From NCBI RefSeq assembly GCF_030163755.1, contig NZ_JASJOE010000033.1, forward strand, positions 1 through 41,761: DNA of 41,761 nt. The letters run 5' to 3'. The notes beneath the pieces were generated by a model. That model was not told where the DNA came from. It saw only the letters and a list, made by a program, of their open reading frames with translations, and searched no databases. The position numbers and the translations under genes were made by a program. The DNA comes from Roseicyclus amphidinii (GTDB taxonomy: Bacteria; Pseudomonadota; Alphaproteobacteria; Rhodobacterales; Rhodobacteraceae). Shown here piece after piece: positions 25,751-34,521 of this stretch (position 1 is the first letter of the stretch; each line of letters opens with the position of its first letter).

Positions 25751-26788
25751 TTGCCCGACCATGACGCCCCGCATCTCGATGCCGACCGCGCGCTTCGCTT
25801 TCATGACGGGTTCGCCCCCTACCGCAAGACACCGCTTCGGCGCGGTGCGATCGGGGACCGTGCCCTTTTGTGCAAGGACGAGACCGGCCGCATGGGCCTG
25901 GGTGCATTCAAGGCCATCGGCGGCACCTACGCGGTGGCCGTGCTTCTGGCGCGTGCGCTGGGGCTGGAGACGACCGAGGCCGACGCGCTGCGCGCCGCCC
26001 TCGCCGCGCATCACGGGCCGGTGCCGGTCTTTGTCTGTGCCAGCGCGGGCAATCACGGCATGGCGGTGGCCTTCGGCGCGCAGCACTTCGGCGCGCGCTG
26101 CCGCATCCACCTGTCCGACACGGTGCCGCAGGCCTTCGTCGGGCGGCTCGAGGCGCTGGGGGCCGAGGTGGTCCGCTCCGGCGCGACCTACGAAGAGAGC
26201 ATCGCCGCCGCCATCGCGGACGCCGAGGCGACCGGCGCGATCCATCTCGCCGATGGGTCATGGCCCGGCTATACCGAGCCGCCGCGTCTGGTGATGGAGG
26301 GCTATACCGTCATGGCCGAGGAGATGCGCACCGATCTGGCCGCCGCGGGCGACTGGCCCAGCCATGTCTACCTGCAGGCCGGCGTGGGCGGCATGGCCGC
26401 CGCGGTCGCCGCCATGATCCGCCGCAACTGGGCGGTCCAACCCGAGATCGTGGTGGTCGAGCCCGAGGCCGCGCCCTGCCTGCGCGACAGCGCGCGGGCG
26501 GGCGAGATGGTGACGGTCGACGGGCCGGTCTCGACCATGGGGCGGCTTGACTGCAAGGCGCCCTCGATGTTGGCCTTCGACATACTGCGCCACGCCGCCG
26601 ACCGCTACGTGACCGTCACCGATGCCGAGGCCGGAGAGGCCGCCCGGATCGCCGGGGCGATGGGGCTGGGCGCGACCACGCCCTCGGGCGCGGCGGGGCT
26701 TGCGGCGCTGCTGGCCGACGACGCCACCCTTGCAAAGCCGCCCGCGACGCCGCTGGTGATCCTCTCCGAAGGGGCGGAAGCCGCATGA
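25751..26788 (+). CDS. PLP-dependent diaminopropionate ammonia-lyase-like enzyme
   Basis: This 345-residue fold-type II PLP enzyme starts at TTG 25751, eight nt after AGGAG. Lys54 in LGAFKAIGGTYA is the PLP lysine, and CASAGNHGMAVAFGAQ is the phosphate and Asn-binding loop. The sequence SWPGYTEPPRLVMEGYTVMAEE and LQAGVGGMAAAVAA match DpaL/YgeX rather than plain threonine dehydratase, while the C-terminal part is short relative to DpaL (about 400). The family eliminates ammonia from 2,3-diamino or 3-hydroxy amino acids to give 2-keto acids. The stop overlaps the next ATG (ATGA). Together with the M24 and racemase-like genes it resembles the EutB position of ectoine clusters. Confidence 0.82.
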   Translation: MPDHDAPHLDADRALRFHDGFAPYRKTPLRRGAIGDRALLCKDETGRMGLGAFKAIGGTYAVAVLLARALGLETTEADALRAALAAHHGPVPVFVCASAGNHGMAVAFGAQHFGARCRIHLSDTVPQAFVGRLEALGAEVVRSGATYEESIAAAIADAEATGAIHLADGSWPGYTEPPRLVMEGYTVMAEEMRTDLAAAGDWPSHVYLQAGVGGMAAAVAAMIRRNWAVQPEIVVVEPEAAPCLRDSARAGEMVTVDGPVSTMGRLDCKAPSMLAFDILRHAADRYVTVTDAEAGEAARIAGAMGLGATTPSGAAGLAALLADDATLAKPPATPLVILSEGAEAA

Positions 26789-27939
26789 GCGCCCCCGGCG
26801 CGCCCCTGTTCCCGGCCGAGGAATTCGCGGCGCGCTGCGAACGGGCGCAGGCGATGATGGCGGCCGAGGGGCTGTCCGCGCTCCTGCTGACGCGCGAGCC
26901 CGAGGTGCGGTATTACTCGGGCTTCCTGACCCGCTTCTGGGAAAGCCCGACGCGGCCATGGTTCCTGATCCTGCCCGCCACCGGCGCGCCGGTCGCGGTG
27001 ATCCCGGCCATCGGCGCGCCGCTGATGGGGCGGACCTGGGTCACGGATATCCGCAGCTGGGATGCGCCGGATTACACCGACGACGGCATCGGCCTTCTGG
27101 CCGCGACCCTGCGCGAGTTGACCCCGCCGGGCGGCCGCATCGGCGTGGCCCGTCACCTCGAAAGCCACCTGCGCATGCCATTGGAGGGGCTGGCGCGCCT
27201 GACCGAAGCCCTCGGGGACCGGCGGATCACGGGTGACGCATCGATCACGGCCACGCTGCGACAGGTCAAATCCCCGCGCGAGATCGCCCGGATCGAGGCC
27301 ATCACCGACATCGCCGGGCGCGCCTTCGACCGGGTCCCCGAGATCGCGGCCGAGGGCGTGCCCCTTTCGACCGTGTTCCGCCGGTTCCAGGCCCTCTGCC
27401 TCGAGGAGGGCGCGGATTGGGTGCCCTATCTCGCCGGGGCGGCGGGGCCGGGCGGCTATGACGACGTGATCTCGCCCGCCACCGATGCGCCGCTGGCGCG
27501 GGGCGATGTGCTGATGCTGGACACCGGCGCGGTGCGCGACGGGTATTTCTGCGACTTCGACCGCAACCTCTCGGTCGGGCCGCCCTCGCCCGCGGTCGCA
27601 GCCGCCCATGCGCGGCTGATCGAGGCCGTCGCCGCAGGGCTTGAGGCCGCGCGCCCCGGCGCGCGGTTTTGCGACATTCATGCCGCGATGGAGGCCGTTG
27701 TGCGGCTCGGGCCGGGGTCGGGGCGGCTTGGGCACGGTCTGGGAATGGAGCTGACCGAGGGGCCGTCGATCATCCCCGCCGACCGCACGGTGCTGGTGCC
27801 GGGGATGGTCCTGACGCTCGAGCCCTCCGTGAGGGTCGAGGGCGGGCGGCTGATGGTCCACGAAGAGGACATCGTGATCGAGCCGGGCGGCGCACGGTTC
27901 CTCACGCGCCCGGCGGGGCCGGAGTTGCAGGTGATCTGA
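26785..27939 (+). CDS. M24-family metallohydrolase (Xaa-Pro aminopeptidase-like)
   Basis: This 384-residue protein has the N-terminal creatinase-like domain (LLLTREPEVRYYSGFLTRF) and a pita-bread catalytic domain. The metal ligands are in place: the two Asp of LDTGAVRDGYFCDFD, His in GHGLGMELTEG, Glu in LTLEPS and Glu in HEEDIVIEPGG. It should be a di-metal C-N hydrolase in the cytoplasm. M24 members include Xaa-Pro peptidases, creatinase and ectoine hydrolase (DoeA/EutD), so the substrate may be a small amide or cyclic amidine and not necessarily a peptide. The start and stop overlap both neighbours, indicating a tight operon. Confidence 0.85.
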   Translation: MSAPGAPLFPAEEFAARCERAQAMMAAEGLSALLLTREPEVRYYSGFLTRFWESPTRPWFLILPATGAPVAVIPAIGAPLMGRTWVTDIRSWDAPDYTDDGIGLLAATLRELTPPGGRIGVARHLESHLRMPLEGLARLTEALGDRRITGDASITATLRQVKSPREIARIEAITDIAGRAFDRVPEIAAEGVPLSTVFRRFQALCLEEGADWVPYLAGAAGPGGYDDVISPATDAPLARGDVLMLDTGAVRDGYFCDFDRNLSVGPPSPAVAAAHARLIEAVAAGLEAARPGARFCDIHAAMEAVVRLGPGSGRLGHGLGMELTEGPSIIPADRTVLVPGMVLTLEPSVRVEGGRLMVHEEDIVIEPGGARFLTRPAGPELQVI

Positions 27940-28691
27940 TGGAGCTCGACCACGTGTCCGACCCCGTCCGCCCGCCGCAGATCGGCGTCATCGTCCTGCA
28001 GGCCGACGAAACCCTCGAGCCCGATTTCCGCCGCCTTTTGCCCGCGCCCGTCGAGGTGCTGGCCACCCGCGTCCCCTCGGGCCAGCACGTCCTGCCCGAG
28101 ACGCTGGCCGCGATGGAGGGGACGCTGTCCGAGGCCGCCGGACGGCTGCCCGAGGGGGCGCGCTTTGCCGCGGTGGGCTACGGCTGCACCTCGGCCACGG
28201 CCCAGATCGGGGCCGATCAGGTCCACGCGCGCATCCGCGCCGGGCTGAACGCGCCCGACCTGCCGGTCAGCGACCCGGTGACCGCCTGCCTTGCGGCGGC
28301 GCGTGCGCTGGGCATCTCGCGCATCGGGCTGGTCAGCCCCTATGTCGCCAGCGTCTCGGACCGGCTCAGGGCGGTCTTCGCCGCCGGTGGCCTCGACGTC
28401 GCGGGTTTCGGCAGCTTCAACGTCTCGGAAGAGGCGCGCGTCGTCCGCATCTCCGGCCCCTCGATCCGCGAAGCGGGCACACGGATCGGCGCGGCGCAGG
28501 ACTGCGAGGCGGTCTTCCTGTCCTGCACCAACCTGCGCACCCTCGACGAGATCGAGCCCATCGAGGCCGCCATCGGCAAGCCGGTGCTGGCCAGCAACCA
28601 GGTGCTGGCATGGCACCTTGCGATGCTGGGCGGGGTCGCGGGGCAGGCCCGCATCCCCGGCGCGCTTGGCGCGGTCAGCCGACCACGTTGA
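27939..28691 (+). CDS. Asp/Glu racemase-superfamily protein, EutA/maleate isomerase-like
   Basis: This 250-residue protein (ATG shares its A with the upstream TGA) has IGVIVLQADETLEPDFRRLLP, GYGCTSATAQIGADQVH with the first catalytic Cys, GLVSPYVASVSDRLRAVF and LSCTNLRTLDEIEPIEAAIGKPVLASNQ with the second Cys. This two-Cys layout is that of arylmalonate decarboxylase, maleate cis-trans isomerase and EutA of ectoine utilisation. It should isomerise or racemise the product of the preceding lyase or hydrolase. The last 17 nt overlap the 3' end of the convergent creatinase gene. Confidence 0.82.
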   Translation: MELDHVSDPVRPPQIGVIVLQADETLEPDFRRLLPAPVEVLATRVPSGQHVLPETLAAMEGTLSEAAGRLPEGARFAAVGYGCTSATAQIGADQVHARIRAGLNAPDLPVSDPVTACLAAARALGISRIGLVSPYVASVSDRLRAVFAAGGLDVAGFGSFNVSEEARVVRISGPSIREAGTRIGAAQDCEAVFLSCTNLRTLDEIEPIEAAIGKPVLASNQVLAWHLAMLGGVAGQARIPGALGAVSRPR

Positions 28692-29877
28692 ACTCGGGGC
28701 CGTAGGGATAGCCGGTGATGTTCTCCGCGCCGTCCTCGGTGATGATCAGGATGTCATGCTCGCGGTAGCCACCGGCGCCGGGCTGCCCCTCGGGGATGGT
28801 CAGCATCGGCTCCATCGAGATGACCATGCCGGGCTGCAGCACCGTGTCGATATCCTCGCGCAGCTCCAGCCCCGCCTCGCGCCCGTAGTAATGCGACAGC
28901 ACGCCGAAGGAATGGCCGTAGCCGAAGGTGCGGTATTGCAGCAGGTCGCGCTCGGCGAGGAAGGCGTTGATCGCCTGCGTCACGCCCGAGCAGCTGGCAC
29001 CGGGCTTCAGCAGGCTCATCCCGTAGTCATGGGTGGCGACATTGGCCTCCCAGATCGCCAGGCTCGCGGCATCGACCTCGGCCGCGAACAGCGTGCGTTC
29101 GAGCGCGGTGTAATAGCCCGAGATCATCGGGAATGTGTTGAGGCTCAGGATATCGCCGCGTTCCAGCCGCCGGGCAGTGACCGGGTTATGCGCGCCGTCG
29201 GTGTTGATGCCCGACTGGAACCAGACCCAGGTATCCCGATACTCCGCCTCGGGGAAGCGGCGCGCGATCTCCAGCTCCATCGCGTCGCGCCCGGCCATGG
29301 CCACGTCGATCTCGCGCGCGCCCAGCGCGATGGCCTCGCGGATGGCATGGCCGCCGATATCGGCGGTCTCGGCCCCGGCGCGGATCAGCGCGATCTCGGC
29401 GGGTGATTTGTGCATCCGGCGCAGCATGGTGGCCGGTGCGATGTCGCGCGTCTCGGCAGGCGCGAGGAAGGCCTCGAGCCGCGCCTTCTGCGCCAGCGTC
29501 AGGTGGTCGGCCTCGACCCCGATCACCGCGCCTGTGCCAGTGACCGCGCGCACCGCGCGCCAGTAGTTGTCGCGCTGCCAGTCGGTGTAGGTGATCGCGT
29601 CGCCATGCGCCCGCCGCCACGGCTGGGCCGCGTCGATGCCCGCCGAGATGACGACGCTCTCGGTCGCCGTCACCACCAGCGCATAGGGCCGCCCGAAGGC
29701 GCAGTAAAGGAACCCTGAGTGATAGGCGATGTTGTGCATCGAGGTCAGCACGGCCGCGCCGATGCCCTCGACCTCCATGTCCTGACGCAGGCGCGCGAGG
29801 CGGGCCTCGTATTCCTCGGGCGCGAAGGGAAGGGTCTTTTCACCCTGGTGGAAGCGATAGAATTCGGGACGGTCCAT
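28675..29877 (-). CDS. Creatinase (creatine amidinohydrolase)
   Basis: This 400-residue protein starts at ATG 29877 behind the perfect ribosome site AAGGAGGAGGT; the upstream in-frame ATGs have none. It matches creatinase closely: SMHNIAYHSGFLYCAFGRPYALVV, YTDWQRDNYW, TWVWFQSGINTDGAHNPVT, SGYYTALERTLF, TFGYGHSFGVLSHYYGREAG and PGAGGYREHDILI. His230 corresponds to the catalytic His232 of the Pseudomonas enzyme, and Phe61 and Arg63 to its creatine-binding Phe62 and Arg64. The enzyme hydrolyses creatine to sarcosine and urea and needs no metal, unlike most M24 proteins. No creatininase or sarcosine oxidase is visible in this window. It lies 214 bp downstream of the alpha/beta hydrolase. Confidence 0.93.
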   Translation of the reverse strand: MDRPEFYRFHQGEKTLPFAPEEYEARLARLRQDMEVEGIGAAVLTSMHNIAYHSGFLYCAFGRPYALVVTATESVVISAGIDAAQPWRRAHGDAITYTDWQRDNYWRAVRAVTGTGAVIGVEADHLTLAQKARLEAFLAPAETRDIAPATMLRRMHKSPAEIALIRAGAETADIGGHAIREAIALGAREIDVAMAGRDAMELEIARRFPEAEYRDTWVWFQSGINTDGAHNPVTARRLERGDILSLNTFPMISGYYTALERTLFAAEVDAASLAIWEANVATHDYGMSLLKPGASCSGVTQAINAFLAERDLLQYRTFGYGHSFGVLSHYYGREAGLELREDIDTVLQPGMVISMEPMLTIPEGQPGAGGYREHDILIITEDGAENITGYPYGPEFNVVG

Positions 29878-29980
29878 GTGACCTCCTCCTTGCATGGATC
29901 CGCGCCGGGCGCGGCCTTGGCTCCGGGGCCGGCGCATCGGCGGGGATCACGGTTCCCGGCGTTCAGGAGGGGGGCAGGCA

Positions 29981-29996
29981 TGCGCCCGCGGGCGCA
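29981..29996. repeat. 16 bp GC palindrome in the creatinase leader
   Basis: TGCGCCCG-CGGGCGCA is a perfect palindrome in the 214 bp between the hydrolase stop and the creatinase ATG. It could be an operator or the stem of a weak terminator. The GC content of the region makes some chance palindromes likely. Confidence 0.3.
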
Positions 29997-30091
29997 CGTG
30001 TCGGCGACGCCATCGCCGGCCCTGCGACCCGCAGAGAAGCAAACCTCGGCCCGGAAATCAAGCGGTGCGGCGGGTCACGCGGGCCGGTCGC

Positions 30092-31045
30092 TCAACACCT
30101 GCGCGCAAAGGCGGTCACCGCGTCGAACAAGGCCCCTGCCCGCGCCTCGGCATTGAGGAAATGGGTCCCGCCGTTGATCTCGACATAGTCCCGGTCGGTC
30201 ATCGTGAGCCGGTCGAACAGGGCGAGCGCATCGCTCCGGGTCGAGGTCGGGTCCTGCGCGCCCCGGATCAGCAGCGTGGGACAGTCCAGCTCGGACGGGT
30301 CGTAGATCGGCCGCCCGTTGAAACACTCCCACAACTCCTGAAAGGTGCCGTTCGGCACCCGGAAACAGGGCTGCGGCCCCTCGGTCGCGCTGCCGTCATC
30401 CGCGACCGAGGCCGCGACCAGCGCCTCCATCACGGCGTCGTCGCGCCAGCCCTGCGCCCCCGCGGGAAGCTGCCCGTCCCAGCGCAGCCGCGTGTCCGAC
30501 AGATCGACACGCCGAAAGGCGTCCAGCGGGCGCAGGCGGGTGCGGTCGGCGGGGTCGGCCAGCATGTCGATCCACCCGGCATTCGCCTCGGCGAAGATCG
30601 GCGCGTAGAGGCACAGCCCCTTCACCCGGTCACGGCCGGGGCCCAGCGCGTAGCGCGCCGTCGTCAGCGTGCCCCAGGACCAGCCCGCCAGCACGAGCTG
30701 CGCGGTGCCGTGGCGGGCGGTGATCCACCGGACCGCGTCGTCGATGTCGACCATCGCCTCGGGCCCGGTGGCGTAGGGCCGCGCCTCGGGGAAGCGCGCG
30801 GGCTGCGACAGCCCGTAGCCGCGAATGTCGAGCGCATAGGCGCTGAACCCCGCATCCGCCATCACCTGCAACCAGTTCAGCCGCGCATCGGGCAGGTCGA
30901 AGATCCGCCCCGAAAAGGTCGCGCCATGCACGAACAGGATGGGCGGCCCCTCGCCGCGCTGGCGCAGGGTCAGGGTCAACCCCGGCTCGGTCGAGGACGA
31001 GATAGGGTGGTGTCGGCTGCGGTCGAAGGCGCGCCAGCCGTCCAT
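30092..31045 (-). CDS. Alpha/beta hydrolase
   Basis: This 317-residue hydrolase has an oxyanion strand ILFVHGATFSG, DIRGYGLSQ, nucleophile elbow LAGWSWGTL (Ser in G-W-S-W-G), Asp in RGAQDPTS and His in NGGTHFLN, so the triad is complete. It has no signal peptide and should be cytoplasmic. It may cleave an ester, a CoA-ester or a lactone in the operon's pathway. Its start lies 2 bp after the quinone oxidoreductase stop, so the two are coupled. It is the last gene of the leftward operon before the creatinase leader. Confidence 0.88.
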   Translation of the reverse strand: MDGWRAFDRSRHHPISSSTEPGLTLTLRQRGEGPPILFVHGATFSGRIFDLPDARLNWLQVMADAGFSAYALDIRGYGLSQPARFPEARPYATGPEAMVDIDDAVRWITARHGTAQLVLAGWSWGTLTTARYALGPGRDRVKGLCLYAPIFAEANAGWIDMLADPADRTRLRPLDAFRRVDLSDTRLRWDGQLPAGAQGWRDDAVMEALVAASVADDGSATEGPQPCFRVPNGTFQELWECFNGRPIYDPSELDCPTLLIRGAQDPTSTRSDALALFDRLTMTDRDYVEINGGTHFLNAEARAGALFDAVTAFARRC

Positions 31046-31047
31046 GC

Positions 31048-32037
31048 TCAGGCGACCTTGAGGAGGATCTTGCCGATATTGGCCCCGCTTTCCATGCGGG
31101 CATGGGCCTTGGCCGCCTCCTCCAGCGCGAAGGTGCTGTCATGCACCGGCCCGATCGCGCCGCTTTCGAGATGCGGCCAGACATGCGCTTCGAGCGCGGC
31201 TGCGATCTCGGCCTTCGCCTCGAGCGACTGCGGCCGCAAGGTCGAGCCGGTGAAGGTCAGGCGACGGGTCATGACCTGCATCAGGTCGATATCGACCCGC
31301 GAGCCCTGCAGATAGGCGATCTGCACCAGCCGCCCGTCATTGGCGAGCGCCGCGAGGTTGCGGGCGATGTAGTCGCCCCCCACCATGTCGAGCACGAGGT
31401 TCGCGCCGCCCTCGGCCTTCACGATCTCGACGTAATCCTGCGTCCGGTAGTTGATGGCGATCTCCGCGCCCAGCCGGGTGCAGACCTCGCATTTCTCGGG
31501 CGTGCCGGCGGTGGCGAAGACCCGCGCGCCGGACAGCGCCGCAAGCTGGATCGCCGTTGTCCCGATCCCCGACGAGCCGCCATGAACGAGGAAGGTTTCG
31601 CCCTCCTTGAGCCCGCCGCGCATGAAGACATTGGTCCAGACGGTAAAGTAGTTCTCGCACAGCCCCGCGGCCTCGGCCAGCGACATGCCCTTGGGCACCG
31701 GCAGGGCCTGGCGCTCGTCGGTGACAGCATATTCGGCATAGCCGCCGCCGGGCAACAGCGCGGTGACGGCGTCGCCTTCCTTCCAGCGGGTGACGTTCGG
31801 CCCCACCGCGGCGACATGGCCGGCCGCCTCGAGCCCCGGCAGGGGCGAGGCATCGGGGGGCGGCGCGTAATTGCCTGCCCGCTGCAGCGCGTCGGGGCGG
31901 TTCACGCCCGCATGGTCGATGCGGATCAGGATCTGCCCGTCGCCCGGCCGCGGCACCGGCGCGGTGGCGGGGGTCAACACCTCGGGCCCGCCGTATCTGC
32001 TGATCTCGACGACGGTCATGGCGTTGGGCAGGGTCAT
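31048..32037 (-). CDS. NAD(P)H:quinone oxidoreductase-like MDR enzyme
   Basis: This 329-residue zinc-free medium-chain reductase has GYAEYAV-type start motifs, GVNRPDALQRAGNY, LPGLEAAGHVAAVG and the nucleotide-binding VHGGSSGIGTTAIQLA. The zinc-binding cysteines of alcohol dehydrogenases are absent, so it belongs to the QOR/PIG3 group of NADPH-dependent quinone or enone reductases. Reduction of an alpha,beta-unsaturated carbonyl intermediate is possible in this operon. It is 83 bp downstream of dctP, across a strong GC hairpin. Confidence 0.88.
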   Translation of the reverse strand: MTLPNAMTVVEISRYGGPEVLTPATAPVPRPGDGQILIRIDHAGVNRPDALQRAGNYAPPPDASPLPGLEAAGHVAAVGPNVTRWKEGDAVTALLPGGGYAEYAVTDERQALPVPKGMSLAEAAGLCENYFTVWTNVFMRGGLKEGETFLVHGGSSGIGTTAIQLAALSGARVFATAGTPEKCEVCTRLGAEIAINYRTQDYVEIVKAEGGANLVLDMVGGDYIARNLAALANDGRLVQIAYLQGSRVDIDLMQVMTRRLTFTGSTLRPQSLEAKAEIAAALEAHVWPHLESGAIGPVHDSTFALEEAAKAHARMESGANIGKILLKVA

Positions 32038-32073
32038 TGCGGCCTCTCGGGGATGATGTGTGGTGTCGGATGA

Positions 32074-32098
32074 GGGGGGCGCGCAGGCCGCGCCCCCC
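32074..32098 (-). terminator. Very stable GC hairpin between dctP and the quinone oxidoreductase gene
   Basis: GGGGGGCGCG and its exact reverse complement flank a 5 nt loop, a pure-GC 10 bp stem starting 22 bp after the dctP stop. No T-run follows. It may partly end transcription, pause RNA polymerase or protect the dctP mRNA 3' end, which would raise binding-protein output relative to downstream genes. Confidence 0.5.
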
Positions 32099-32120
32099 CT
32101 TGTCGGGTGCTGCGACCGGC

Positions 32121-33173
32121 TCAGATGCGCCCGGTCATGGTCAGGAACTCGCGCAGCATCTCGCCGAGGCGGCCGGAGTATTCCGGGTCCTGCGCCGAGA
32201 ACTCGTCGACGACCTCCAGCGACGCGGTGCGGAAGGCGGCGATGGTCTCGTCATCCATCCGGGTCAGCGTGCCGTTGAAATCGTTCACGAATTCCTGCTT
32301 GTAGAGGTAGTCACGATACAGGAAATGCGCCGCCGCCTCGGCCGAGGTCGCGCGGGTCACCTCGTTCACCACCGCCTGCAGCTCGGTCCCGATCGAGTTC
32401 CACGCCTCGAGGCCGACCATCACCTCGCCGTTCAGGTGACCGACCAGGTCGGGCTCGATGATATGCGAACAGACCTCCTGGAAGTTCATGCCCCAGGCGG
32501 TTGCCGTGGCGCCCCAATGCGCACCGTCCACGACGCCCGTCTGCAGCGCCTGGTACAGCTCGCCACCGGGGATCGAGACGGGGGCCGCCCCGACCTTCTC
32601 GAGCACGAGGCCCGCCGCCCCGGTCGAGCGCACCGGCCAGCCCGAGAAGTCATCCACCGTCACCAGCGGACGGTTCGCCCAGAGGGTCAGGCCCGAGTAG
32701 GACACCGGCCCGACCTGGTGGACGCCCTGCGCGGCATAGGCTTCGCGGATCACGTCGATGGCGCCCATCTCGAAGTAAAAGATGTCCATCTCCTCGTGGC
32801 CCTGCCAGGTGCCGATATGGCCGTTCAGGTGGCCGGCCGAGGGGATGCGCCCGATCCAGTAGGCGGGGTAGATGAAGGCGCTTTCCAGCAGGCCGCGGCG
32901 CACCGCGTTCAGCACCTCGCCGGTGGGGACGATGGCGCCGGGGGCGTAGGGCTCGATGGTCAGTTCGCCGCCGGTGGCCTCGGTGATGCGGTTGCAATAC
33001 CGCACGAAGACCTCGTCGTAATACCAGTTGCCCGTGGGCCAGTGGGTCTGCATCCGCCAGGTCGTCGTGCCCTGCGCGATCGCGGCGGGTGCCGCAAGGG
33101 TCATGCCGGCGGCGGTCCCGGCGGAGGCGGCCAGGAAACCGCGGCGCGAGACGCTCTTGGTCGTGTCAGTCAT
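32121..33173 (-). CDS. dctP: TRAP transporter solute-binding protein DctP
   Basis: This 350-residue binding protein has a Tat-type signal (SRRGFLAASAGTAAG, cut near AIAQ), then MQTHWPTGNWYYDEVFVRYC. The conserved TRAP core follows (VRRGLLESAFIYPAYWIGR with the ligand-carboxylate Arg region, and VDGAHWGATATAWGM). The DGAxWxGxTAxxG-like patch and Trp-rich start resemble the 2-oxo acid and chloroaromatic-acid binding subgroup (TakP/FcbT). The ligand is therefore probably an organic acid. It acts in the periplasm and delivers its ligand to DctQM encoded just upstream (40 bp gap to dctM). Confidence 0.9.
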   Translation of the reverse strand: MTDTTKSVSRRGFLAASAGTAAGMTLAAPAAIAQGTTTWRMQTHWPTGNWYYDEVFVRYCNRITEATGGELTIEPYAPGAIVPTGEVLNAVRRGLLESAFIYPAYWIGRIPSAGHLNGHIGTWQGHEEMDIFYFEMGAIDVIREAYAAQGVHQVGPVSYSGLTLWANRPLVTVDDFSGWPVRSTGAAGLVLEKVGAAPVSIPGGELYQALQTGVVDGAHWGATATAWGMNFQEVCSHIIEPDLVGHLNGEVMVGLEAWNSIGTELQAVVNEVTRATSAEAAAHFLYRDYLYKQEFVNDFNGTLTRMDDETIAAFRTASLEVVDEFSAQDPEYSGRLGEMLREFLTMTGRI

Positions 33174-33213
33174 GGTCTTTCCTTCTCCCTTGGTGGTTCG
33201 TCTTCCTCGGGCC

Positions 33214-34521
33214 TCAGCGGCCCTCGGGAAGGTCGGTGAAGCTGGTCAGCAGCTCCGGAAACAGGAAGATCGCCACGCCTGTCGCCAGCATCAGGAACAG
33301 GAACGGGGTGATCGCGCGATAGATCTCGGAAATCGGCGTCTGGGGGCTCAACGTCTTGAGATAAAAGAGGTTGTAGCCAAAGGGCGGCGAGATGTAGCCG
33401 ATGCAGAGGTTCAGTTGGAACAGGATGCAGAACCAGATCGGATCATAGCCCAGCTGCGTGACGATCGGGAAGAAGATCGGCAGCACCAGCAGGATGATCC
33501 CCACCGGGTCGAGGAACATGCCCAGCACCAGCGTGATCAGCTGCATCAGCACGATCATCATCCACGGTTCGATCTCGAGCCCCAGCAGGTAGCCCTGCAT
33601 GAAGCGCGTGCCGCCACCGCCGCCATAGACCGCGACAAAGGCCGAGGCCCCGAAGACGATCCAGATCACCATCCCGGTCAGGCTCGCGCTCTCGAAACTG
33701 ACGGTCTTGATGTAGGACCAGTTCAACTCGCCCCGGATCGCCACCGACAGGATCACCGCGGCCGCGCCCACCGCGGCGGCCTCGGTCGGGGTGGCGATGC
33801 CCGCGAAGATCGAGACCAGCACCGACAGGATCACCAGGAGCGGCAGGATGACCGAGCGCAGCGACCGGATGCGCTCGCCCAGCGGGGCCAGCGCGTCCGC
33901 GCCGGGGGCCAGATGCGGGTTGAGGCGGCTCTTGATGCCCACGTAGAGCATGAACATGGCCAGCATCAAAAGGCCCGCGACCAGTCCTCCGAGGAACAGT
34001 CGGCCGACCGACTGGCCGGTTTCCAACCCGATGAGGATCAGCGTGATCGACGGCGGAATGAGGATGCCCAGCGTCCCCGATGCCCCGATCGTGCCCAGCA
34101 TGAACCGCTTGTCATAGCCGCGCTTTTCCATCGCGGGCATGCCCACCAGCCCGGTGGTGACGGTCGAGGCGGCGCAGCTTCCGGTCATCGCCGACAAGGT
34201 CGCCGCGAAGCCCGACGTGCCGATCAGCAGTCCGCCCGGCGTGCGGCCGGACCACAGGTAGAACGCCTGGTAGAGGTCATCGGCGATGCGCGAGCGCGCC
34301 AGCGCCACCCCGATGAAGACGAAGAGCGGGATCGCCGACAACAGGATCGACCACATCGAGCCGAACATCGTCGACACGATGGTGAACATCCCGTTCATGC
34401 CGAACACCAGCAGGCCGAAGACCACCGCCGTCCCACCCAGCGCAAAGGTCAGCGACACGCCGAACAGGATCGCCACAAGCAGCATGCTGAACATGCCGAT
34501 CGTCAGGATTTCGGGGCTCAT
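33214..34521 (-). CDS. dctM: TRAP transporter large permease DctM
   Basis: This 435-residue inner-membrane protein has about 12 hydrophobic segments. The start ATG 34521 overlaps the dctQ stop by 4 nt; the frame continues upstream without a start supported by homology. Family marks are SAIPLFVFIGVALARS, MTGSCAASTVTTGLVGMPAM, GASGTLGILIPPSI and the C-terminal CIGYISPPFGYNLFYLK. It forms the sodium-coupled transport channel with DctQ. Confidence 0.93.
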   Translation of the reverse strand: MSPEILTIGMFSMLLVAILFGVSLTFALGGTAVVFGLLVFGMNGMFTIVSTMFGSMWSILLSAIPLFVFIGVALARSRIADDLYQAFYLWSGRTPGGLLIGTSGFAATLSAMTGSCAASTVTTGLVGMPAMEKRGYDKRFMLGTIGASGTLGILIPPSITLILIGLETGQSVGRLFLGGLVAGLLMLAMFMLYVGIKSRLNPHLAPGADALAPLGERIRSLRSVILPLLVILSVLVSIFAGIATPTEAAAVGAAAVILSVAIRGELNWSYIKTVSFESASLTGMVIWIVFGASAFVAVYGGGGGTRFMQGYLLGLEIEPWMMIVLMQLITLVLGMFLDPVGIILLVLPIFFPIVTQLGYDPIWFCILFQLNLCIGYISPPFGYNLFYLKTLSPQTPISEIYRAITPFLFLMLATGVAIFLFPELLTSFTDLPEGR

